64,000 nucleotides of DNA, taken from Spirochaetota bacterium. GTDB lineage: Bacteria > Spirochaetota > UBA4802 > JAKQUI01. The translations under genes were made by a program, and so were the position numbers. Positions 18,517-26,225 of this stretch are shown piece by piece. The notes beneath the pieces are model-generated. The model was not told the DNA's origin. It did no database searches and saw nothing but the letters and a program-made list of their open reading frames with translations. Numbering within the stretch: the stretch's first letter is position 1; every line of letters begins with the position of its first letter. The DNA is taken from positions 1 through 64,000 of the forward strand of contig JAKQUI010000047.1 in assembly GCA_029562645.1 (NCBI GenBank), given 5' to 3'.

Positions 18517-20109
18517 TCATGCCTCCGGGCCGAACCGTTCGGCGGGCGCGTCGACCCACTCCTCGTCGAACTTGGATATCTTGTCCCTGAGGTCGAGCGC
18601 CATGTCCGCGATCATCTCCGCCTGCCGCTTGATCTCCTCGGCGCTGATGGCGTTTTCCTGCGAGATGTTGTTCACGCCGGTGATGGTGCCCACGATCTCC
18701 TCGGCCGCCTTCTTCTGCTCCAGCATGGCGGTCTTGATTTCGTCGGAGCGCTGCTTGGCGCGGTCGGTCTCGCTGCGGACGGAATCGTTGGACTTCACGT
18801 ACTGGTCCATCGATGCGTTGATGTCGCTGATGGTGTTGTTCGATACGTTCACGCCCTCGATGATGCCGCGCATCGTCTCGACCGTGTCCTGCACGGTCAC
18901 CAGGCCGCGCCCGATCTCCTGCTCGCTCTTCTTGATGAGCGCGTCGATCTCCTTCACGCTGGTGGAGGTCTGGTCGGCGAGCTTGCCGATCTCGTCGGCC
19001 ACCACCGCGAAGCCGCGGCCGTGCTCGCCTGCGCGCGCCGCCTCGATGGAGGCGTTGAGCGACAGCAGGTTGATGCGGTCGGAGATGTCGTTGATGATGT
19101 TGAGGATCCCCGTCATCTGCCGCGCCGTGTCGTTGATCTCCTCCATGCTGCGGCTCATCCCCATGATGTGCGTCTCGCCCGCCTGCGCGCGGCGCGCGAT
19201 CTCCTTGGTTTTCGCGAGCGAATCGGTGATGCGCGCCTCCATCGTCCCGGTGATGGCCGTCAGCTCGCCGATGAGCCGCGCGAGCGACTCCATCGCGGCC
19301 GACTGCTCCTCCATGCTGTCGCTCACGCTCTCGGAGCCGGAGGAGATCTCCTCGATCGTCGCGGTGATCTCCTCGATCGAGGACGCCTGGCTCTGGATGT
19401 TGTCCGAGAAGAGGGCCGAGTTCGACGAGAGCTGGTGCGAGGAATCGTCGAGCTTGCGCGATACCTCCTTGAGCGATTCCAGCAGGCTTTCGTTGATGGC
19501 GAGGTGGCGCTCCCGCTCGCGGAGCGTATCATCCATGCGCAGCCGGCGCGCCGTGTCGTTGATGCGATTGATGATGTAGCCGATGACGCCGGTGAGAATG
19601 ATGATGATGGACAACGTTCCCGTGACGACCGGCTTGATCTCCGGCGGTATCGATGTCGCGCCCGCCATGACCGCGAGCATGATCGCCTGGGCGAGGGCGG
19701 TCGCCGCCACAAGGAGCCAGCGGGTGCTGAAGAGCGTGCAAAGCAAGATGGGCAACGACAATGCGGCTGAGGCGCCGATAAAACGCGCCCCGGAGCCGGT
19801 GAGATCGGTTCCCCGCATATTGAACCCAAGTCCGGCCAGGGTCACTATTATGAAGACGATGATGGCGGGGTTGAATAGGCCTCGTGCGGTAAGCAGCACG
19901 GAGACGCCAATGACGATGAGGATGGAGCCCACCAGGACATTGAGCGTCTGGAACAGCCCGCGCTGTATGAGGATGTTCATTATTATGATGAAGACGACCA
20001 AGATCGGGACAAGCGCCATGTTGAGCTGAATGAAGGCTCTGACCCTGCCCCGCAGTTCGTAGGAGGAATCGGCGTAGGGTTGCATGATGCGAGCTATGAT
20101 GTTCTTCAT
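18517..20109 (-). CDS. methyl-accepting chemotaxis protein with an all-membrane sensor
   Basis: ATG at 20109 follows GAGG. The N-terminal 190 residues contain about six hydrophobic helices (ILVVFIIIMNIL, VGSILIVIGVSVLL, AIIVFIIVTLAGLG and others) with only short loops, so there is no large periplasmic ligand domain. A helical linker leads to the MCP signalling domain. Its hairpin tip is the highly conserved INLLSLNASIEAARAGEHGRGFAVVADEIGKLA near residue 365, which binds CheA and CheW. Glutamate/glutamine-rich helices on both sides would be the methylation sites. It is a single gene, divergent from nothing close. Signals may be membrane potential, lipid state or a hydrophobic ligand, but this is inference. 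Confidence 0.92.
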   Translation of the reverse strand: MKNIIARIMQPYADSSYELRGRVRAFIQLNMALVPILVVFIIIMNILIQRGLFQTLNVLVGSILIVIGVSVLLTARGLFNPAIIVFIIVTLAGLGFNMRGTDLTGSGARFIGASAALSLPILLCTLFSTRWLLVAATALAQAIMLAVMAGATSIPPEIKPVVTGTLSIIIILTGVIGYIINRINDTARRLRMDDTLRERERHLAINESLLESLKEVSRKLDDSSHQLSSNSALFSDNIQSQASSIEEITATIEEISSGSESVSDSMEEQSAAMESLARLIGELTAITGTMEARITDSLAKTKEIARRAQAGETHIMGMSRSMEEINDTARQMTGILNIINDISDRINLLSLNASIEAARAGEHGRGFAVVADEIGKLADQTSTSVKEIDALIKKSEQEIGRGLVTVQDTVETMRGIIEGVNVSNNTISDINASMDQYVKSNDSVRSETDRAKQRSDEIKTAMLEQKKAAEEIVGTITGVNNISQENAISAEEIKRQAEMIADMALDLRDKISKFDEEWVDAPAERFGPEA

Positions 20110-20263
20110 TGATAATGCCTCTGTATGTGTCGCACCGTGAGGTGGAATGGTCAAAAACCCCATTGGATGAATAGTGGGTCTTTGGTTAAATCATGTCAAC
20201 AATATCATTTCCGGCGGGTGTGAAATTATCGAATGACGTTTTTTGCCCTGAAAGGCGCTTAAA

Positions 20264-20277
20264 GGGGTCAGAGCCCC
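20264..20277 (+). repeat. REP-like GGGGTCAGAGCCCC
   Basis: First of three direct copies within 67 bases upstream of the MCP gene. Confidence 0.75.
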
Positions 20278-20285
20278 GGGAAAGT

Positions 20286-20297
20286 GGGGTCAGAGCC
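20286..20297 (+). repeat. REP-like GGGGTCAGAGCC
   Basis: Second direct copy, eight bases after the first; followed by a short GAGCCTT repetition. Confidence 0.75.
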
Positions 20298-20316
20298 TTA
20301 GAGCCTTGGGAAGGAC

Positions 20317-20330
20317 GGGGTCAGAGCCCC
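20317..20330 (+). repeat. REP-like GGGGTCAGAGCCCC
   Basis: Third direct copy in the cluster. Confidence 0.75.
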
Positions 20331-20433
20331 AGACGAGGACCAGGTCGGCCTCGAGCCGGATGTGGTCGGCAGATGCAATAGGCCTTTGGCGAGTAGATGC
20401 GCGACGGATGTTCGCGATTGACGATTGAAAACG

Positions 20434-20461
20434 CCCACCCTCTCCCGCGGGAGAGGGTGGG
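20434..20461 (-). terminator. 28-bp perfect palindrome 3' of the enoyl-CoA hydratase gene
   Basis: CCCACCCTCTCCCG is followed directly by its exact reverse complement. On the minus strand it lies about 12 bases after the stop and is followed by GCGTTTTC, so it can act as a terminator. The CTCTCCCGCGGGAGAG core is also a widespread intergenic repeat type in GC-rich bacteria. Confidence 0.6.
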
Positions 20462-20472
20462 GGAGTGAGGTC

Positions 20473-21234
20473 TTATTTCATCATGCTCGCGACGAGCTCC
20501 AGTGTGGCGCGCGTCTGCGGATCGAACATGCAGTTGAGCCCATCCTGCCAGTTTTCGGTCGCAAGATAATGCTTCATCTGGTCGTACACCGGCTTGCGGA
20601 GATTATACTTGAGCAGCCGGAAGGCCCGCGCGGGGTTGTCGATCCAGCTGGTGACGATCTGCTTGGCGCGCGGGAGGAGCTCCTCCTCGCTCGCGAGCTC
20701 GTCCACGATGCCCAGCGCAAGCGAGGCCTCGGGGCTGTAGCGCTCGCCGCCGTACATCACGGTGCGGAAGCGCTTCTCGCTGTCGAGGCCGTAGCGCATG
20801 AGCGCCGACTGCACCACCGTGAGCCCCAGGCCGATCTTGATCTCGGTCATGCCGATCTGGATCTTCGGGTGGTTCTTGGCGATCCGGTGGTCGGCCGCCA
20901 TGGAGATGATGAGGCCCCCCGCCATCGCCGAGCCGTTGATCGCGGCGATGACCGGCTTCGGGCACATGAACACCTCCATGAACACCGGCTCGGCCAGGTC
21001 GAAGAAGGCGACCGCGTCCTTGAGCTCCTTGAAGCCCAGGAAGGTGGGCAGGTCGAAGCCCGAGCAATAGGTGCGTCCGTTGCCGGTGAAGACGATGCCT
21101 TTGAGCGCGTCGTCCTCGGTCACGCGCTTCACCAGGTCGCGGATCTGCAGCAGCGTCTCCGTGGTGATGGTGTTGTACTTCCCGTTCTCGAATGTCGCGA
21201 TGATGATGTTGTCCTCGTTCCGTTCCTTGATCAT
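20473..21234 (-). CDS. enoyl-CoA hydratase/isomerase family protein
   Basis: ATG at 21234 follows AAGGAG at six-base spacing; the longer frame upstream is not coding-like. The 253-residue crotonase-fold protein has the oxyanion-hole block KPVIAAINGSAMAGGLIISMAADHRIA near residue 95, where backbone NH groups of Ala/Gly hold the thioester, and the N-terminal FTGNGRTYCSGFDL. The position of the first catalytic Glu of true hydratases (after GLGL) is occupied by Thr/Val here (IKIGLGLTVVQSALM), so an isomerase or other crotonase reaction is more likely than classical hydration. It stands alone with a strong terminator-like palindrome. Confidence 0.85.
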   Translation of the reverse strand: MIKERNEDNIIIATFENGKYNTITTETLLQIRDLVKRVTEDDALKGIVFTGNGRTYCSGFDLPTFLGFKELKDAVAFFDLAEPVFMEVFMCPKPVIAAINGSAMAGGLIISMAADHRIAKNHPKIQIGMTEIKIGLGLTVVQSALMRYGLDSEKRFRTVMYGGERYSPEASLALGIVDELASEEELLPRAKQIVTSWIDNPARAFRLLKYNLRKPVYDQMKHYLATENWQDGLNCMFDPQTRATLELVASMMK

Positions 21235-21361
21235 GCGGTTCTCCTTGTGGCTGATATGAGTGCGGGTACCGTGATGCACGATCGGCGGTGATCCGTCAAT
21301 CGCTTCTGCACCCGTCGCACTATCATTTTTATTGACGCGGACGCTCCCGGGGCGTATTGTG

Positions 21362-22024
21362 ATGGCAGGAGCGGAGCGCAGGCGGCGCCGCTCGATTGCG
21401 ATGCAGCTCGATATCATTGTTGTCATCATGATTGGCGCTTTGGCGGCACTGGCCCTTGCCGCGGGCATGGCCTATCAGCGGATCGTGAGCGCCCGGCTCG
21501 AGGAGGCTCGGCGGCTTCTCATGGAGGGCTCCATCGTCGATCCCGAAACCGGGGCGAGCTCACGGCGCTTTCTCCTCGAGCGCTTCGGGCAGGAGTTCCA
21601 GAAGGCCCGGCGCCACGGAAGCACCCTTGCCTGCATCGCCGTTGGCATTGACGATTTCGCGCTCCTCGAGGAGCGCTTCGGGCGCGATGCCTGCGCGCGC
21701 CTTCTCCGGCAGTTCGCCGATATCTGCCGCGCGAGCGCCCGGCTTTACGATATCGTGGGCCGTTACGAGCGGGACGAGTTTGTTCTGCTGCTCCCCGACA
21801 CCGACGCGCCGGGCGCCGCGGCCGTCGCCGAGCGCATCCGGCGGAGCATCGCAGGGGATCTCGTCATCAACACCGGGACGTGCAATATCTTCGTGAGCAT
21901 GAGCGCCGGCGTCGCGGCCCTCGTTCCGACGGACGAGGGCGTCGATCACCTCCTCCGCCGCGTGTACGAGGCCCTCGCCGCGGCGCGCAACAGCGGGAAG
22001 AACCGCATCGTGAAGGCGACGTGA
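21362..22024 (+). CDS. membrane-anchored degenerate GGDEF protein
   Basis: I chose ATG at 21362; ATG at 21401 is also possible and neither has a strong ribosome site. After a basic N-terminus comes one transmembrane helix (IIVVIMIGALAALALAAGMAY), then a GGDEF-fold domain from about residue 60: DPETGASSRRFLLERFGQEF, IAVGIDDFALLEERFG, and SAGVAAL near the end. The catalytic signature is RYERDEF where active diguanylate cyclases have R-x-GGDEF, so both glycines that hold GTP are replaced. It probably does not make c-di-GMP and may act as a GTP sensor or scaffold. There is no other domain. Confidence 0.82.
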   Translation: MAGAERRRRRSIAMQLDIIVVIMIGALAALALAAGMAYQRIVSARLEEARRLLMEGSIVDPETGASSRRFLLERFGQEFQKARRHGSTLACIAVGIDDFALLEERFGRDACARLLRQFADICRASARLYDIVGRYERDEFVLLLPDTDAPGAAAVAERIRRSIAGDLVINTGTCNIFVSMSAGVAALVPTDEGVDHLLRRVYEALAAARNSGKNRIVKAT

Positions 22025-22141
22025 GGCGCTCGACCGCCTGGCCCGGCGCGGACCGATTGAGCCGTTGCGCCGCCTCGGGCGGATCATACAAAAATGAATA
22101 CGGATGCGGCATGTCGATATAAATTCTACGATGAGGACGCG

Positions 22142-22600
22142 ATGATGCGAATAATTCCGCTGGCGGCAGCGACATGCGCGGTCCTCCTCATGGGGACGGC
22201 CGGTTTCCCGCACAAGCCGTATCCCATCGACGATGAGCGCGCCGTGCGCGAGGCCCATGCGATCGTTATCGCGACGCTCCGTTCATCATCGAAAAAGAAC
22301 GAGCGGTGCGCGACCACGACCGTCGATCGCTTGCGCGTGGAGAGCGTGATCCGCGGGGAGGTCGCCGTGGGGACGGAGCTTTCGTTCGTGCGCTCGATCT
22401 TTCACTGGCGGAGGGCGCGCTGGCCCTGGGAGAAGGACTGCCCCAGCGTGCACTATTTTGTCCCGCCCCGGGTCGAGCGCGCCTCGCAGGGCGATCGGGT
22501 GATTGCGACGCTCGCGCGAGACAGGCCGGACGGGCCGCTGCGCGTGACGGGCACCATCGACATCTCCCGGCTCGACGCCGTGCGGCGTCTTGTTCGATAG
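22142..22600 (+). CDS. small exported protein of unknown function
   Basis: ATGATG at 22142 follows GAGG. The 152-residue product has a signal peptide (IIPLAAATCAVLLMGTAG) and a mature part with the pattern REAHAIVIATLRS near residue 35, VDRLRVESVIRGEVAVGTEL, and a C-terminal RVIATLARDRPDGPLRVTG. The alternation suggests a small beta-barrel of about six strands, similar in look to exported proteins of the type 'VV.G.V.......G......' found in many genomes. Three Cys-poor blocks give no active site. It converges on the MNIO-like gene with three bases between stops. Confidence 0.65.
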   Translation: MMRIIPLAAATCAVLLMGTAGFPHKPYPIDDERAVREAHAIVIATLRSSSKKNERCATTTVDRLRVESVIRGEVAVGTELSFVRSIFHWRRARWPWEKDCPSVHYFVPPRVERASQGDRVIATLARDRPDGPLRVTGTIDISRLDAVRRLVR

Positions 22601-22603
22601 CGC

Positions 22604-23488
22604 CTAACGCAGCGCCGCGAGAAGGCGCGGGACCTGCTCGGCGAGCACGTCCGCATCGGTGAGCGCCTCCCAGAGGGGGCTCACGCCCCCGCATTCGTAG
22701 GCGACCGCCCAGGGCTCGCTCCACGCACCGCTTCGTATCCGGCCGATTGACCACTCGTAGAATTCCCAGCAGTCGTCCGTGAGGGGCAGGTGGTCGATCC
22801 GGTGGCCGATGAACTCGCGGTATTGCGCCTCCGGAATGCCGGCCTCGCGCAGCGGCCGTATCCAGCTTTCGTCGAAGCGCTGGACGCCGGTCACGTGGAG
22901 CTCGCTGATGCGTCCCACCGGGAGCGCCTCGGTGTAGTCGCGCGCGTCCCACCCCAGACGCTCCGCCGCGAGGCGCGCGTGCGAGATGTCCAGAAGGAAC
23001 CCGCAGCCGGTCGCCGCGACCACCTCGGCGATCACCCCCGGCAGGATGCCGATCGTGAGGCTCTGACCCCAGTCGTCGGAGTTATTCTCCAGGATGACGC
23101 GCGCGGGTCCGAAGCGCGACACGACCCGGCCCACGCAGTCGATGAAGTAGTCGGTGAACCGCCGAACCGCGTCGGGATCGCCGTCCGCGTCAACGGCCTC
23201 GGGATGGTCAGCGTTTGTCGGGGCGAGGTGGATGTTGATGTACGGCACGCCGGTGTCGCGCGCCATCGATTCGATCCGGCCCCAGTCCGGATCGGCGCCG
23301 GTTTCCTTGTCGATCACGGGCCGCGCCCCGCCCACGAGGATGGGGTAATGGACATAGGAGGGCCCGATCGCGAGCGATTCCGCGACCACATCGGGCCATG
23401 CGGGGCACTTGAAGCGATCGAAGGCGATCCTCCCCGCGCGGGAGAGCGCCGCGGCCGGCCGGGAATAGTTGACTGCGAGCTGTATCAT
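22604..23488 (-). CDS. MNIO/DUF692-like TIM-barrel protein (putative multinuclear iron oxidase)
   Basis: The 294-residue TIM-barrel reads like the DUF692/MNIO superfamily: ARVILENNSDDW near residue 140 (conserved Glu-Asn), GCGFLLDISHARLAAERLGWD near 175 (Asp and His ligands), ALPVGRISELHVTG near 205 (Glu and His), RIDHLPLTDDCWEFYEW near 245 (Asp-His) and a final YECGG. These positions carry the iron ligands in MNIO enzymes that oxidise Cys in ribosomal peptides such as methanobactin precursors. No short Cys-rich precursor or DUF2063-type partner adjoins it. Its divergent neighbour encodes a YgiB-like lipoprotein. The family call is from motif memory; related xylose-isomerase-like barrels are the alternative. 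Confidence 0.72.
   Translation of the reverse strand: MIQLAVNYSRPAAALSRAGRIAFDRFKCPAWPDVVAESLAIGPSYVHYPILVGGARPVIDKETGADPDWGRIESMARDTGVPYINIHLAPTNADHPEAVDADGDPDAVRRFTDYFIDCVGRVVSRFGPARVILENNSDDWGQSLTIGILPGVIAEVVAATGCGFLLDISHARLAAERLGWDARDYTEALPVGRISELHVTGVQRFDESWIRPLREAGIPEAQYREFIGHRIDHLPLTDDCWEFYEWSIGRIRSGAWSEPWAVAYECGGVSPLWEALTDADVLAEQVPRLLAALR
23059..23070 (-). repeat. possible REP-like GGGGTCAGAGCC within the MNIO-like gene
   Basis: Exact 12-base match on the coding strand, read WGQSL between conserved blocks. The surrounding protein looks family-like, so chance identity is possible. Confidence 0.35.
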
Positions 23489-23633
23489 TCCTCCCCGTTG
23501 AAGCGGGTCTAGTAACGGCGATCAGCGGTTTTCGTCAATGGATAACGAAAATTCCTTGCAATATTTTCTGATATCAATTATGTCCCCATCAACAATCCAC
23601 CCATACAGAAAAAGAACCCGGAGGGCAGGCCTC

Positions 23634-23975
23634 ATGTCAAAACTCGAAGAGAAAGAGAAAAGGAGCAGTCTCAGGATCTCGCTCGTCCTCATTGGATCCG
23701 TCGCCTTCGCCAGTTGCGGCGAGGACGGCACGCGCAACGTCTACAACAGCCAGAGCGACTGCCTGGCGGAGAATTCCGCGAGCGACTGCGAGGCCGTTTC
23801 GAGCGATTCGTCCGATTACAGCCACTCGCATCGCCGCTATTACGGCGCGTTCATCCCCTACCGAGGCGGAAGCTCCATTTCGTCGCTGCGTACGGGCAGC
23901 AAGTCCGTGAGCGTCGCGCGCGCGACCCGGGGCGGCTTCGGCGGGTCCTCCGGGTTCCATTCGAGCGGGAGCTGA
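23634..23975 (+). CDS. DUF1190 (YgiB/YjfM-like) lipoprotein
   Basis: ATG at 23634 follows GGAGG. Residues 1-30 form a lipoprotein signal (LVLIGSVAFASCGED) with the lipobox Cys near residue 28; the Phe at -3 is unusual. The mature 85 residues are Ser/Tyr/Gly-rich, contain NVYNSQSDCLAENSASDC, which matches the paired Cys pattern after the lipobox in E. coli YgiB, and end with ATRGGFGGSSGFHSSGS, matching the YgiB signature TRGGFG. At 113 residues it is about half the length of YgiB. It precedes the YgiC homologue by four bases and the YjfL homologue next, so the classic three-gene set is intact. Confidence 0.82.
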   Translation: MSKLEEKEKRSSLRISLVLIGSVAFASCGEDGTRNVYNSQSDCLAENSASDCEAVSSDSSDYSHSHRRYYGAFIPYRGGSSISSLRTGSKSVSVARATRGGFGGSSGFHSSGS

Positions 23976-23979
23976 CGGC

Positions 23980-25104
23980 GTGCGCCGGATCGCGATCACT
24001 CCCCGTCCCGACTGGTTGGAAAAAGTCGAGTCGGTGGGGCTCACCTATCATACCATCAATGACGCCATCTACTGGGACGAGTCGGCCTACTATGCCTTCA
24101 CGTCGAGCGAGGTCGATACCCTCGATGATGCGACGGCCGAGTTGCATGGCATGTGCCTCAAGGCCGTGGAGCACGTGATCGCGAACAAGCTCTTCTCGCG
24201 CATGGCGATCCCCGAGGGCTTCGTGCCGCTTATCCTGCGCTCGTGGGAGGACGCCGATCCCTCGATGTACGGCCGCTTCGACTTCTGCTACGACGGAACG
24301 GGCGATCCCAAGCTTCTCGAGTACAATGCCGATACGCCCACCGCGCTGCTCGAGGGGAGCGTGGTGCAGTGGTTCTGGCTCAAGGACCTCTTCCCGTCGA
24401 AGGACCAGTTCAATTCCATCCACGAGAAGCTCTTGGACTTCTGGACGGCGCATAAATACGCGGGGACCGTGTACTTCGCCTGCATGAAGGACACCGAGGA
24501 GGACCTGGGGAACATCGAATACATGCGCGACGTGGCGATGCAGGCGGGCCTGCGCACGAAGCAGGTTTTCATCGAGGACATCGGCTGGCTTCCCGACCGG
24601 AAGCAGTTCGTAGACCTCGACAACGAATCCATCTTCATCATCTTCAAGCTTTATCCCTGGGAGTGGATGTTCACCGACGAGTTCGGCTCGAACCTCATGG
24701 AATGCGACTGGACCGTCATCGAGCCCGCGTGGAAGGCGATTCTGAGCAACAAGGCCATCCTCCCGATCCTATGGGAGCTCTACCCGGACCATCCTAATCT
24801 GCTTCCGGCCTTTTTTGAGAACACGTTCTCCGACAATTATGTCCGCAAACCCTTCTTCTCGCGCGAGGGGGACAGCGTTCTGATGGTGCGGGGCGGCGAG
24901 ACGCTCGAGCGTCCCGGCACCTATGGGAAGGAGGGCCATATCTTCCAGCAATACCACCCCGTTCCCGTGTTCGACGGCAACTACGTCTCGATCGGCTCAT
25001 GGATCATAGACGGAAAGCCGGCGGGCATCGGGATCAGGGAGGACAATACCGAGATTACCATGAATACCAGCCGGTTTATACCGCATCTGTTCGAGGAGGA
25101 GTAA
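23980..25104 (+). CDS. glutathionylspermidine synthase-like ATP-grasp ligase (YgiC/YjfC family)
   Basis: The GTG at 23980 follows GGGAG and gives 374 residues, the normal size for YgiC/YjfC. Conserved blocks include ITPRPDWLEKVESVGLTYH at the start, DGTGDPKLLEYNADTPTALLEGSVVQ near residue 105, FKLYPWEWMFTDEF near 220, NKAILPILWELYPDHPNLLPAFF near 255, RKPFFSREGDSV near 285 and the final PAGIGIREDNT. The family shares the ATP-grasp synthetase fold of bifunctional Gsp synthase but lacks the amidase domain. The reaction is probably peptide-polyamine or peptide-amine ligation; the substrate here is unknown. Co-location with YgiB- and YjfL-like genes supports a common envelope-stress role. Confidence 0.92.
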   Translation: MRRIAITPRPDWLEKVESVGLTYHTINDAIYWDESAYYAFTSSEVDTLDDATAELHGMCLKAVEHVIANKLFSRMAIPEGFVPLILRSWEDADPSMYGRFDFCYDGTGDPKLLEYNADTPTALLEGSVVQWFWLKDLFPSKDQFNSIHEKLLDFWTAHKYAGTVYFACMKDTEEDLGNIEYMRDVAMQAGLRTKQVFIEDIGWLPDRKQFVDLDNESIFIIFKLYPWEWMFTDEFGSNLMECDWTVIEPAWKAILSNKAILPILWELYPDHPNLLPAFFENTFSDNYVRKPFFSREGDSVLMVRGGETLERPGTYGKEGHIFQQYHPVPVFDGNYVSIGSWIIDGKPAGIGIREDNTEITMNTSRFIPHLFEEE

Positions 25105-25105
25105 C

Positions 25106-25519
25106 ATGCAATCGCAGATCATGCAGTCGTTGTCGGGCATTCTCGCGTTTCTTGCGTATTTCGGAGGGGCCATCGGGCTCCTGGTCGTCTTTGCCGGGGT
25201 ATACGGGCTCGTGACCCCGTATTCCGAGCACACGCTCATCCGCGAGGGGAAAACGGCGCCGGCAGTGAGCTTGGGCGGCGCGCTTCTCGGGTTCGCCTGC
25301 CCGCTGGTGAGCGCCATCGCGCACAGCGTGAGCCTGCTGGACATGATCATCTGGGCGCTCATCGCGCTGGTGATCCAGGTGCTGGCGTTCATCGTCCTGC
25401 GGCTCTTTTTCGGCCAGGTGATCAAAGGGATCGCCGAGGACAAGATGGGGCCGGCGGCCTTCGTCGCGTTCGTATCGGTGGTCGTGGGGCTCCTGAACGC
25501 CGCCAGCATGACGAACTGA
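25106..25519 (+). CDS. DUF350 (YjfL-like) integral membrane protein
   Basis: ATG at 25106 follows GGAGGAG and stands two bases after the ligase stop. The 137-residue protein has about four transmembrane helices (ILAFLAYFGGAIGLLVVFAGVYGLV, SLGGALLGFACPLVSAIA, MIIWALIALVIQVLAFIVLRLFF and AFVAFVSVVVGLLNAASM). The YTxHxE-like stretch TPYSEHTLIREGKTAPAVSLGG between helices 1 and 2 is the DUF350 signature. DUF350 genes commonly neighbour YgiB/YgiC-like genes or polyamine aminopropyltransferase genes. It ends 12 bases before the convergent XRE-cupin regulator. Confidence 0.88.
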   Translation: MQSQIMQSLSGILAFLAYFGGAIGLLVVFAGVYGLVTPYSEHTLIREGKTAPAVSLGGALLGFACPLVSAIAHSVSLLDMIIWALIALVIQVLAFIVLRLFFGQVIKGIAEDKMGPAAFVAFVSVVVGLLNAASMTN

Positions 25520-25531
25520 CGCCCCCCGCGC

Positions 25532-26089
25532 TTACAGGAAGATGGGCGGGATGCCCGTAATCACGAAGCGCGCATCGCTGCCGGACGGATTGGCGATCGC
25601 GCACGGGGTGTGGCACTTGAAGTTGATCGAGTCCCCGCCTTCGAGGGCGAAGGGGCCCTCGTTGTCGATGGTCACCGACGGCGCGCCGGCGATAACATAG
25701 ATCATCCGCTCGCCGCGGTATTCCCGCGACAGCTCGGCGATGTCGATCGCCCCGCCGGGCCGGAGTTCTACGATAAACGATTCCAGCGAGTTGTTCTGAA
25801 GCTTCGAAGCGAGCAGCGTCAGGGAAAAACCTTCGCCATGATGGGTCAGCCGCTCGGAATCGAGCCTGCTGATAAACTGATACCGCTTGTGCTCGGCCTG
25901 CCGGAAGAAATCCGAGAGCGGCGTTTCGTAGAGCGCAAGCAGCGTCGAGAGCGTGTGCAGCGAGGGTTGGACCCGGTCATTTTCGATTTGCGAAAGCAGG
26001 CTTGTCGATATGTCGAGCCGCCGCGCGACATCGCCTAGGGTATACTCCTTGTCCCGGCGTATGCTCTTCAGGATGGCGCCAAGGAGCAT
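25532..26089 (-). CDS. XRE-family regulator with C-terminal cupin domain
   Basis: The 185-residue protein has an N-terminal HTH_3 domain (residues 1-60: YTLGDVARRLDISTSLLSQIENDRVQPSLHTL, with the recognition helix STSLLSQIEN) and a cupin_2 domain (about 105-183: ELRPGGAIDIAELSREYRGERMIYVIAG, then ALEGGDSINFKCHTPCAIANP). This layout is that of PuuR/SutR-type regulators, which sense small molecules such as polyamine intermediates. It is convergent with the ygiB-ygiC-yjfL-like cassette, whose ligase acts on polyamine-type substrates in its family, so control of that cassette is a reasonable guess. No operator is visible. Confidence 0.9.
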   Translation of the reverse strand: MLLGAILKSIRRDKEYTLGDVARRLDISTSLLSQIENDRVQPSLHTLSTLLALYETPLSDFFRQAEHKRYQFISRLDSERLTHHGEGFSLTLLASKLQNNSLESFIVELRPGGAIDIAELSREYRGERMIYVIAGAPSVTIDNEGPFALEGGDSINFKCHTPCAIANPSGSDARFVITGIPPIFL

Positions 26090-26102
26090 GGGGCGCTCCT
26101 AC

Positions 26103-26225
26103 TTATAGAAAGAACTTCACGAACGCCAGCAATCCCGCCAGCAGGATACCCCCGATGATGATCTTTTTAAAATCGACTCGTGCGTCGGTCCCGGCTTCTA
26201 CGTTTTTTTGAGTCCGTTCGCTCAT
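26103..26225 (-). CDS. 40-residue tail-anchored membrane protein
   Basis: ATG at 26225 follows GGAGCGGA. The product has a charged, hydrophilic N-terminal half (MSERTQKNVEAGTDARVDFK) and one C-terminal helix (KIIIGGILLAGLLAFVKFFL) that ends the protein. It stands 13 bases before the XRE-cupin gene and could share its transcript. Its architecture parallels the divergent 47-residue protein at 26655, including the terminal K-aromatic-aromatic-L. I know no family for it. The start site, composition and matched neighbour make it likely to be real. Confidence 0.55.
   Translation of the reverse strand: MSERTQKNVEAGTDARVDFKKIIIGGILLAGLLAFVKFFL

Larger units (their letters stand above)
20110..20472. 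other. 363-bp gene-free region with three REP-like copies and a palindrome
   Basis: No convincing gene is seen. The region holds GGGGTCAGAGCC copies at 20264, 20286 and 20317, then a perfect 28-base palindrome at 20434-20461 next to the enoyl-CoA hydratase stop. The part nearest 20110 carries the MCP promoter and leader. Confidence 0.7.
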
